A stretch of DNA of 17,840 nt, from the NCBI GenBank assembly GCA_017881285.1, contig JADGRD010000009.1, forward strand, positions 1 through 17,840. Reading direction: 5' to 3'. The notes beneath the pieces are model-generated. The model was not told where the DNA came from. It made no database searches and saw nothing but the letters and a program-made list of their open reading frames with translations. This document shows, piece after piece, positions 1 to 7,413 of the stretch. A program made the translations under genes and the position numbers. Every line of letters starts with the position of its first letter. Positions within the stretch are counted from its first letter, which is position 1. The stretch comes from Pseudomonadota bacterium. GTDB lineage: Bacteria; Myxococcota_A; Polyangia; Fen-1088.

Positions 1-1170
1 CGGGTTTCGCGGCTATCCAACGAATCTGGCGCGGTCTTCAATTTCAGTACCGCCGCGCCGGCGGAAGTGGTGAAGGTCGCTGATGGGCCCGCGCTCGCGT
101 CGCCACCCGCCGCCCCGCCAGCGGCGGCGGCGGCGCTGCCCCCCGCGCCCGCGCCGACGGCATCACCCGCCCCCGCGTCACCGCCTGCGGTCGCGCGTCC
201 ATCGGCAACAATTCCCGTCGTGACAGCCGCCGCGCCGGCGGCGTCGCCGGCGAGAGCAGGTTTGGCCGTCAACGGCAACGGGGCGGCCGGCGGTGGCTCG
301 GCGGCGCGCGCCACTCCGGGCATTCCCATCGTGCGTGCCCCCTTCGTCAGCGCGATACGCGGGGGGGGAAGAGCAGCGCCTTCGACACCGGCCAAGCCCG
401 CGTCGCAGCTTGGACCCACGCCGGAAGCGGTGCGCGCGAACATCCAGAACATGGCGGGAAAGCTCGACAAGAGCACACACTTCGAGATCCTGGGCGTGGG
501 ACAGAATGCCGGCGCCGACGAGGTGGGCATTGCCTTCGTGCGCGCCGCCCGCCAGTTTCACCCCGACCGCCTGACCGGCGCCGGGGTGGCCGATCTGCAG
601 CCCCTGGCCGAGAAGATCCTGGCCCGCATCAACGAGGCGGCGATGGTGCTCGGCAATCCCACGCGGCGGGCGGAATACGTGGCCTCGCTCGCCGCCGGGT
701 CGGAGGTTTCGCAAAACCTGCCGACCCTGCTCGAGGCCGAGAACATGTTTCTCAAGGGCGAGGTCTTTCTCAAGAAGGGCGACTACCCCAAGGCCATCGA
801 GGCGTTCACCTCGGCCGCCAAGGGCAACCCAGATGAACCACAGTACCAGGCCTACCTGGCTTGGACGCGCTTCGAGGATCCGCGCGCGCGCAAGGAAGTG
901 ATGGTCCGCGAGACGCTCAAGCTGCTGGAGGGCGTGCTCAAGGAGCGGCCGAAGTTCGTGCGCGGCTACTACTGGGTCGGGCAGCTCTGGAAATTCCTCA
1001 ACGAATCTCCCAAGGCCGAGCAGGCCTTCCGCGAGGCCGTGCGGATCGATGAGTCCTTCATCGAGGCTAGCCGCGAGCTGCGCCTCATCGAGATGCGCAA
1101 GACCAAGTCGCCGGCAGGCAAGCGCGGCAGCAAGGCAGATGCGGGCAAGGGCAAGTTCTGGAAGCGGTAG
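1..1170 (+). CDS. J-domain and TPR protein, 5' end outside the window
   Basis: The reading frame is open from base 1, so the gene starts upstream; a GTG at 67 is available but in-frame coding continues before it. About 100 codons of Ala/Pro-rich linker lead to a J-domain (about 466-690). This shows the start FEILGVG, the diagnostic HPD in FHPDRL (His codon 559-561), and a closing INEAAMVLGNPTRRAEY helix. TPR-like helices follow (about 735-1080), including AENMFLKGEVFLKKGDYPKAIEAF. The HPD loop normally stimulates an Hsp70 ATPase, so a DnaK co-chaperone or adaptor role is inferred, but there is no Gly/Phe or zinc-finger region as in true DnaJ. J-plus-TPR proteins of this build are common in myxobacteria, often behind a sensory domain; the missing N-terminus could hold one. 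A run of eight G lies in the linker at 361-368. The stop TAG directly abuts the stop codon of the convergent gene. Confidence 0.85.
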   Translation, partial: RVSRLSNESGAVFNFSTAAPAEVVKVADGPALASPPAAPPAAAAALPPAPAPTASPAPASPPAVARPSATIPVVTAAAPAASPARAGLAVNGNGAAGGGSAARATPGIPIVRAPFVSAIRGGGRAAPSTPAKPASQLGPTPEAVRANIQNMAGKLDKSTHFEILGVGQNAGADEVGIAFVRAARQFHPDRLTGAGVADLQPLAEKILARINEAAMVLGNPTRRAEYVASLAAGSEVSQNLPTLLEAENMFLKGEVFLKKGDYPKAIEAFTSAAKGNPDEPQYQAYLAWTRFEDPRARKEVMVRETLKLLEGVLKERPKFVRGYYWVGQLWKFLNESPKAEQAFREAVRIDESFIEASRELRLIEMRKTKSPAGKRGSKADAGKGKFWKR

Positions 1171-1527
1171 CTACGCCTCGCGGTCCGCGTTATCCGCGGG
1201 CTCGTCGCTACTTGCCTCGCTGGCCGTTTCGGTGGCCACGGTCATCTTCGGGTACCACTGCTCGAAGACTTCGGCGATCTGGCGAGCTTGCTTCTCGCTC
1301 GAGACGTTGAAGGACGACTGTTTGCGGTAGGCGCCTTTGAATTTCTTGAAGCGCACGATGGCGATCTTCGGCGCCCGGAAGGTGCCGGAGGCCTTGTCCA
1401 GTTCCTGGTAGAGGAACATGAGCGTCGCCCACGAGCCCTTGGTCAGTACGACTTTTTCGAGCTGCTTGCGCACCAACACGCCCTCGTCTTCGTAATCGTA
1501 GGTCAGCTCTTCCAGAGTCTCTGCCAT
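1171..1527 (-). CDS. conserved small protein of unknown function (118 aa)
   Basis: The start is the ATG at 1527 because a good AGGAG Shine-Dalgarno lies 6 bases upstream; the frame stays open further upstream to 2097 but there it only shadows the PilZ gene. The protein begins acidic (LEELTYDYEDEG). Its core has alternating hydrophobic and basic segments (VRKQLEKVVLTKGSWATL, IAIVRFKKFKGAYRKQ, FNVSSEKQARQIAEVF). The tail is Ala/Ser/Asp/Glu-rich and looks disordered. From memory this core resembles a small family of uncharacterised bacterial proteins; a PC4-like nucleic-acid-binding fold is possible from the basic strand-rich core but not demonstrated. It is the last gene of a leftward operon, 26 bp after PilZ. 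No signal peptide or membrane segment is visible, so it is probably cytoplasmic. Confidence 0.8.
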   Translation of the reverse strand: MAETLEELTYDYEDEGVLVRKQLEKVVLTKGSWATLMFLYQELDKASGTFRAPKIAIVRFKKFKGAYRKQSSFNVSSEKQARQIAEVFEQWYPKMTVATETASEASSDEPADNADREA

Positions 1528-1533
1528 GGGTCG

Positions 1534-1538
1534 CTCCT
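1534..1538 (-). promoter_or_regulatory. ribosome binding site fixing the start of the 118-aa protein
   Basis: On the minus strand this reads AGGAG with a 6-base spacer to the ATG at 1527. It is the clearest Shine-Dalgarno of the leftward operon and argues against the longer open frame through the PilZ gene. Confidence 0.75.
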
Positions 1539-1553
1539 GATGGTAATGGTCCG

Positions 1554-1925
1554 CTATTTGCCGGGTCCGGTCTTGGCCAGGGCGCGCAGGCTGTCGGCGA
1601 GGGCGCGCCGATCGTGCGCGGAGAGTCGCGCGAATTCGATGCCCATGCCGGCGCTGTCCTTCTTGCCGGTGCCGCGGGTCACCCAGGCCACGCGGCCGGT
1701 CGCGGTCGCGGTCTTGCCCCCGCCCACCGGGATCTCCAGGGTCAGATCCTCGCCCACCTCGAACAGCAGATCGGAGCGCAGGAAAAGCCCGCCCTCGGAG
1801 AGGTCCGCAGTATCCAGACGCACACCGGCCTTGATCTTGTTGCCCGCCGCGCGCACCACCACCGGCACCAGTGCGCTCTTGCGGTCGTAACGCCGCAGGT
1901 TGCGCGTGCGCGCGGCCTGGGTCAC
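1554..1925 (-). CDS. PilZ-domain protein (123 aa)
   Basis: A single PilZ domain fills the protein. The N-terminal basic motif is RNLRRYDRKSA, matching the RxxxR switch that clamps cyclic di-GMP. About 25 residues later comes DLSEGGLFL, matching the (D/N)xSxxG motif. A strand-rich tail with GRVAWV and GMGIEFARL is typical of the fold. Both ligand motifs are present, so binding of c-di-GMP is plausible. The start chosen is GTG 1925, which overlaps the TGA of the upstream gene in a GTGA junction and places the RxxxR motif close to the N-terminus. A longer ATG-like start near 2015 would run through the upstream gene and is less likely. It lies between a possible lipoprotein gene and the 118-aa gene and is probably translationally coupled to the former. 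Its output partner is not evident. Confidence 0.85.
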   Translation of the reverse strand: MTQAARTRNLRRYDRKSALVPVVVRAAGNKIKAGVRLDTADLSEGGLFLRSDLLFEVGEDLTLEIPVGGGKTATATGRVAWVTRGTGKKDSAGMGIEFARLSAHDRRALADSLRALAKTGPGK

Positions 1926-2827
1926 GGCCGCAGTTCCAGCACCGCTGACGAGCGGGCCTCGAACGAAACGCGCGTGGTTTCGCTCCCGGCTGGCAGCAGC
2001 CGGCTCTCGCGCCACACGGCTTCGAATGAAACCGGGGCGCGTCCCGCGCTGGCGACGAGCTTGGCGAGAAGGTCGTGCGGAACAACGACCCAGCCACCCG
2101 AGGTCACGGCGCAGGCGATGGCGGAAGGCGCACCAAAGGGACGAATTTCCAGGAAGGTTCGCGGCGGGCCCGAGACGCGTAGGACGAGGTCGCCCTTGAT
2201 GCTCATGCTGGTGCGGGCGTCGAGTGGCACCTCGCTGCTGTCCGAAACCGATGGGGCGGCGGGCACGGCAAGCTCGAGGGTCGCGGGTTCGTCGCTCTTG
2301 GTGGAAACCGCGAGCGTAAAGGTATCGGGAACCTGGCCGAGATCGAGGGGGCCGGCCTCGGCGATGACGCCGCCGACGACATCGGCCAAGGGCGGATAGA
2401 CCCGAGGCGCGGGGCGCAGCGCCTCGCCCGACGGAACTTGAAGGGAAACGCCGCCGAGCTCCTCTAGGTTGACCGCCCCGCCTTGGGTGCGCAGGGCACG
2501 CGCGCTGCCCGCCACGTCACGCAACTCGCACGCGGAATCGGGCGCGGGTGCGACCAGAGGATCGACCGCGCCGAGCACGTCGGAAGATGCCAGGTCGATG
2601 GCCTCGGCGCGGAAGGCGAGCACGGACACCGCCGGGGCGCTGCCGCTCGGATAGTCGAGCCTGACCGAAACCTGCGCCAGGTGCTGGCTGGTGGTGGGGG
2701 AAGCGTCCTTGCCGTGCGAGCCGGTGTCGCATCCCAGGCCAAGGGCCGCGCTGGCGAGGGCAGCGACGCACAGTCTCCCGTGACGGAGCCGGTGGGTCGG
2801 TGACTTCTGAGGATTGTGCAAACTCAT
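1922..2827 (-). CDS. putative lipoprotein of unknown function (301 aa)
   Basis: The N-terminus has basic residues (HRLRHGR), a hydrophobic stretch (VAALASAALGLG) and then Cys33, consistent with a lipoprotein signal. The lipobox is imperfect: Gly instead of Leu/Val at -3. After a short polar segment the mature part is rich in Val, Ser, Pro and Ala and looks like beta-strands throughout (for example SVRLDYPSGSAP, DTFTLAVSTKSDEPATLEL), with no recognised domain or catalytic motif. ATG 2827 is preferred; a TTG at 2842 would add five residues but would sit at the predicted transcription start. No clear Shine-Dalgarno precedes the ATG. It is the first gene of the leftward operon with PilZ and the 118-aa gene, overlapping PilZ by four bases. 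Function is unknown; an envelope location is inferred from the signal only. Confidence 0.75.
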   Translation of the reverse strand: MSLHNPQKSPTHRLRHGRLCVAALASAALGLGCDTGSHGKDASPTTSQHLAQVSVRLDYPSGSAPAVSVLAFRAEAIDLASSDVLGAVDPLVAPAPDSACELRDVAGSARALRTQGGAVNLEELGGVSLQVPSGEALRPAPRVYPPLADVVGGVIAEAGPLDLGQVPDTFTLAVSTKSDEPATLELAVPAAPSVSDSSEVPLDARTSMSIKGDLVLRVSGPPRTFLEIRPFGAPSAIACAVTSGGWVVVPHDLLAKLVASAGRAPVSFEAVWRESRLLPAGSETTRVSFEARSSAVLELRP

Positions 2828-2848
2828 GGCGAGAACAGACAACCAGAA

Positions 2849-2854
2849 ATTATA
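2849..2854 (-). promoter_or_regulatory. candidate -10 box (TATAAT) for the leftward lipoprotein operon
   Basis: The minus strand shows a perfect TATAAT 22 bases upstream of the ATG at 2827, in the only AT-rich patch of the 117-bp divergent gap. The -35 region at 17-base spacing is poor (TAGTGT). Transcription would begin near 2842, giving a leader of about 15 bases. On the plus strand the same gap holds only a weak TACACT-like -10 (2871-2876) for gatC. Confidence 0.45.
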
Positions 2855-2944
2855 TGCAGATTCGCCGCGCTACACTAGGGCTTGCGCGTCAAGAGCGGGC
2901 GGCGGAGGTGGAAGCGGAACGAAAGATGGTAGAAAACGACCGAA

Positions 2945-3250
2945 ATGCCAAGAATCAATTCACAGGAAGTGCGCGAAATCGCGGCCTTGGCCCGGCTACG
3001 GCTGGAGGAGGCCGAGATCACGCGCCTGACGCATGAGCTCGACGACATCCTCGGTTACATCGAAACCGTCAAGGGCGTGGATACCGCATCGGTCCTGCCC
3101 ATGACCCACGCGGTTCCGTTCGACTGCCCCATGCGGCCGGACGAGCCCGGGCAATCGCTTACCCTAAATGAGGCTTTGCAGAACGCGCCTCGTCGTCGCG
3201 AGAACATGTTCGAGGTGCCGCGCATCGTGCCGGGCACGGGGGGCGCGTAG
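2945..3250 (+). CDS. gatC: Asp-tRNA(Asn)/Glu-tRNA(Gln) amidotransferase subunit C
   Basis: GatC is the small belt-like subunit that holds GatA and GatB together in the cytoplasmic GatCAB complex. The complex amidates misacylated Glu-tRNA(Gln) and/or Asp-tRNA(Asn). The 101-residue sequence has the usual family pattern: VREIAALARLRLEEAEI near the N-terminus, LDDILGYIETVKGVDT in the middle, then MRPDEPG and a terminal LQNAPRRRENMFEVPRIV segment. Length is normal for the family. It opens the operon, with gatA only 2 bp downstream. The ribosome binding site before the ATG is weak. The C-A-B order is a common arrangement and supports all three assignments. Confidence 0.95.
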   Translation: MPRINSQEVREIAALARLRLEEAEITRLTHELDDILGYIETVKGVDTASVLPMTHAVPFDCPMRPDEPGQSLTLNEALQNAPRRRENMFEVPRIVPGTGGA

Positions 3251-3252
3251 AC

Positions 3253-4721
3253 GTGGCGCCGGAGGTTCGGGGGGCTTCGCTCGTCGCGCTGGCCGAGGGC
3301 GTGGCCGCGAAGAAATGGAAATCGCGCGATCTTGTCGAGGCCTACCTCGACCGCATCGCCCGGCTCGACAAGAAGATCGGGTCCTTCTTGCTGGTGGACG
3401 GCGAAGGCGCGCGTCGGGCCGCGGATGCCATCGACAAGAAGATCGTGGCCGGCGAAGCGGTGGGGCAGCTTGGCGGCGTTCCCATCGGGCTCAAGGACAT
3501 CTACGTCACGCGCGGGCTGGAAACCACGGCGGGCTCGAAAATTCTCAAGGGCTTCATCCCGCCCTACGAATCCACGGCCTCGGCACGGCTGGCGGCGGCG
3601 GGCGCCATTCGCCTGGGCAAGCTCAACATGGACGAGTTCGCCATGGGCTCGTCGAACGAGAACAGCGCGTTTGGACCCGTGCACAACCCGTGGGATCTCG
3701 AGCGCGTGCCCGGCGGCTCCTCGGGCGGCTCGGCGGCCGCGGTCGCGGCGTCCTTATGCGCGGGGACGCTGGGCACGGACACCGGCGGCTCGATTCGCCA
3801 GCCGGCCTCGCTGTGCGGGGTCGTCGGCGTCAAGCCGACCTACGGCCGTGTCTCGCGCTACGGCGTGATCGCCTTTGCCTCGTCGCTGGATCACCCAGGC
3901 CCCTTCGGCCGCACCGTCGAGGACGCGGCCGCGCTGCTGGAGGTGATCGCGGGTCACGACCCGATGGACAGCACCTCGATTCCGCAGCCGGCCGGCCGCT
4001 ACCGGCAGGCGAGTAAGGCCGGGCTGACCGGCCTGCGCCTCGGGGTGCCGAAGGAATACTTCCAGTCTGGCATGGATCCCGAGGTCGAGGCCGCGGTGCG
4101 CAAAGCACTCGACGAGCTCGGCCGCGCCGGCGCCACTCTCGTGCCGGTATCGCTGCCGCACACGCAATACGCGATCGCGACCTACTACTTGATCTGCATG
4201 GCCGAGGCGTCGTCGAATCTGGCCCGCTACGACGGGGTTCGCTATGGGCACCGCACGGCCGAGGCGGGCTCGCTCGAGGAGCTCTACGCCAAGACGCGCG
4301 GCGAGGGGTTTGGCGCCGAGCCCAAGCGGCGCATCGTGCTCGGCACCTACGTGCTGCGCGCGGGCTACTACGAGGCGTACTATGGCAAAGCGTTGCGCGT
4401 GCGGCGGCTCATCGCCAACGACTTCGCGGCGGCCTTCGCCCAGTGCGACGTTCTGGTCACGCCGACCTCGCCCACGCCGGCCTTCAAGCTGGGCGAGCGC
4501 GCGGCGGATCCCTTGCAGATGTATTTGGCCGATATCTACACCGTCGCGCCGCCGCTGGCCGGCGTGCCGGCGCTGTCCCAGTGCTGCGGCTTCACGAAGA
4601 GCGGCTTGCCCATCGGGCTGCAAACCATCGGCCCGACGCTCGGCGAGGAAACCGTGTTCCGCCTGGCCGGCGCCTACGAGGCGCGCACGCAATGGCACCA
4701 GCGCTTGCCGGAGGATCCATC

Positions 4722-4725
<4 letters not shown>
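3253..4725 (+). CDS. gatA: Asp-tRNA(Asn)/Glu-tRNA(Gln) amidotransferase subunit A (glutaminase)
   Basis: GatA hydrolyses glutamine and delivers ammonia to GatB. The 490-residue protein carries the amidase signature. The Ser-cisSer-Lys catalytic set is intact by spacing with known GatA enzymes: Lys81 in PIGLKDIY, Ser156 in VPGGSSGGSAAAVAA and the nucleophile Ser180 in DTGGSIRQP. The following KPTYGRVSRYG and the DPMDSTS segment are also typical of GatA rather than of other amidases. The start is GTG 3253, just after the gatC stop, giving the normal family length. Its TGA overlaps the gatB GTG by four bases, so gatA and gatB are probably translationally coupled. No damage is seen. Confidence 0.97.
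4710..4714 (+). promoter_or_regulatory. ribosome binding site of gatB
   Basis: GGAGG inside the last codons of gatA, 7 bases before the GTG at 4722. It supports the GTGA overlap start over the much longer open frame that begins at 4443 inside gatA. Confidence 0.8.
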
Positions 4726-6158
<1,433 letters not shown>

Positions 6159-6236
6159 CTCGTCGTCGTGCGCGCGTCCTTACCACCCTTGCCGCTCGGG
6201 CCAGCCGACGGGAGGTTGACGGCGCGTGCATGGACG

Positions 6237-6261
6237 GCGCGGGTGAACGGCGCACCCGCGC
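6237..6261. terminator. GC-rich stem-loop in the gatB/PPTase convergent gap, possible terminator without T-tract
   Basis: The 206-bp gap between the convergent gatB and phosphopantetheinyl transferase genes contains a perfect 9-bp inverted repeat (GCGCGGGTG and CACCCGCGC) around a 7-base loop. No run of T follows on either strand, so it is not a standard intrinsic terminator. It is the only obvious structure in the gap; no small gene is convincing there. Confidence 0.35.
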
Positions 6262-6364
6262 TCAGCCTTCCCGCCAACGTATGGATGCGCGCGGTACCCG
6301 TGTCTGCGAGGACGGCGTACGCCTGCGGCGGACGGGCAAGTTGCTCGACTGACGAGCCGGCGGC

Positions 6365-7087
6365 CTATCCCGGGCGCACCGCTGCGGTGGTGAGCAGGTG
6401 GCCGGAGATCTCCGACCAGCGGGCTTCGGCCAGGAAGGGGCCCTCCTGCTTGGCCAACGCCAAGGTCACGGTGACGCTGCCGTCGGGATGGGGAAGGATG
6501 GTCGCCTCCTGGAACGAAACGTAGCGGCTGATGAGGGGGTTGATGGCCTTGTACAGCGCCTCCTTGATCGAGAAATGCAAGACGACCTCCCGGCGGCGCA
6601 CGGGCTCGGGGGTCGCGGCGAGCGCGGCGAGCTCCTCGGGCGTCATGACCCGGCTGCTGATGTCCGGCCGGCTGTCCCAGCCGGGCTCACTGGGCGAGGG
6701 CGGCAAGGTGGGCACGGGCTCGAGGTCGACGCCGATGGAAAGGCCGTCGAGCCTGCGGGCGGCCAGGGCCACCGCGAGGGTGCGCTTGTGGCTGATCGAG
6801 CCCGTCACGCCATCGGGCAACTCGGGCGCTCCCCGTCGGTCGGTCAGGATGGGGCCCGCGTCGAGGCCCAGGTCGCGCAAGGCCTCGTGCAGGGCGATGC
6901 GGCCAGCCAGCCAGGTCGGCTTGCGCGCGGGCGAGAGCGATTCCAGGTAGTCGCGCTCCTCTTCGGCCAGGGAGGCGAGGCCGGGAGCAAGCGAGAGAAG
7001 GTTGTCTTGCTCGACGCCGGTGGGGATGCGCACGCCCACACAACGGCCGTGCGGCAGGTCGATGCGGAAGGCGACATCGGCGGGCAT
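6365..7087 (-). CDS. 4'-phosphopantetheinyl transferase, EntD/Sfp-like (240 aa)
   Basis: The enzyme would move the phosphopantetheine arm of coenzyme A onto a carrier-protein serine. Visible family motifs are GSISHK (96-101), GVDLE with Mg-ligand candidates Asp121 and Glu123, and FSIKEALYKAI (172-182) with Glu176. Their order and spacing match the EntD-type, Sfp-like class of about 220-240 residues that usually serves peptide or polyketide synthases, rather than the short AcpS class. The ATG at 7087 is used; an ATG at 7095 is in another frame. The upstream ribosome binding site is weak (GGCGG next to the ATG). No carrier-protein or synthase gene is in the window, so its target lies elsewhere. 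It stands alone on the minus strand, facing gatB, with the palindromic repeat upstream. Confidence 0.88.
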   Translation of the reverse strand: MPADVAFRIDLPHGRCVGVRIPTGVEQDNLLSLAPGLASLAEEERDYLESLSPARKPTWLAGRIALHEALRDLGLDAGPILTDRRGAPELPDGVTGSISHKRTLAVALAARRLDGLSIGVDLEPVPTLPPSPSEPGWDSRPDISSRVMTPEELAALAATPEPVRRREVVLHFSIKEALYKAINPLISRYVSFQEATILPHPDGSVTVTLALAKQEGPFLAEARWSEISGHLLTTAAVRPG

Positions 7088-7207
7088 GCCGCCATGTTGC
7101 CAGATCCTGGCCCCGACGAATACTAGAAGCTCATGCCCGAGCTCGGCGTCACCTTCTGCGGCTTACAGTGGGGGCAAAGGAACGAACTGTCAGAAACGAA
7201 CGAACAG

Positions 7208-7372
7208 CTAGTGACGCCCGTCAGAAATACGGGCAGTACCGAGGCCGCCAAGCCGCGTCGCCTGCTAGGCGCGACGAGGGCGCATAGCTCAAGCTATGCA
7301 ACCGAGGAGCAACGACGCGGGGGGCGCGGATCGGCGGCCAAATACGGCCGGATTTCTGACGGGCGGAACTAG
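7208..7372. repeat. 165-bp palindromic element with 21-bp inverted ends (REP/MITE-like)
   Basis: The ends are inverted repeats matching at 19 of 21 positions (7208-7228 and 7352-7372), with a perfect 14-bp core CGCCCGTCAGAAAT at 7215-7228 and 7352-7365. Nested inside are three more inverted pairs: GGCCGCC (7243-7249) with GGCGGCC (7333-7339), CCGCGTCG (7253-7260) with CGACGCGG (7313-7320), and a central hairpin GCATAGCT-CA-AGCTATGC (7282-7299). The whole can fold into one long branched structure. It lies in the 326-bp gap between the start of the PPTase gene and the end of the HExxH lipoprotein gene. It encodes no transposase. A non-autonomous mobile element or a repetitive extragenic palindrome fits best; a structured RNA is the alternative. 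Only one copy is seen in the window. The rest of the gap (7088-7207 and 7373-7413) shows nothing clear. Confidence 0.8.
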
Positions 7373-7413
7373 GTCTAGGTCGTCCGCGCGTGCGGAAGCG
7401 GCTCAGGGAGGTG

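Noticed and set aside
1528..2097. N-terminal extension of the 118-aa protein
   Set aside because: It is an out-of-frame shadow of the PilZ gene; the AGGAG site before 1527 marks the real start.
3754..4698. 314-aa minus-strand frame opposite gatA
   Set aside because: It is a high-GC shadow frame with no motifs; gatA on the other strand is unambiguous.
4443..4721. Longer start for gatB inside gatA
   Set aside because: Known GatB proteins begin just before the IGLEVHVQL segment, and GGAGG plus the GTGA overlap fit the start at 4722.
7133..7372. 79-aa plus-strand frame over the palindromic element
   Set aside because: Most of it translates the inverted repeat itself and it has no ribosome binding site or family character.
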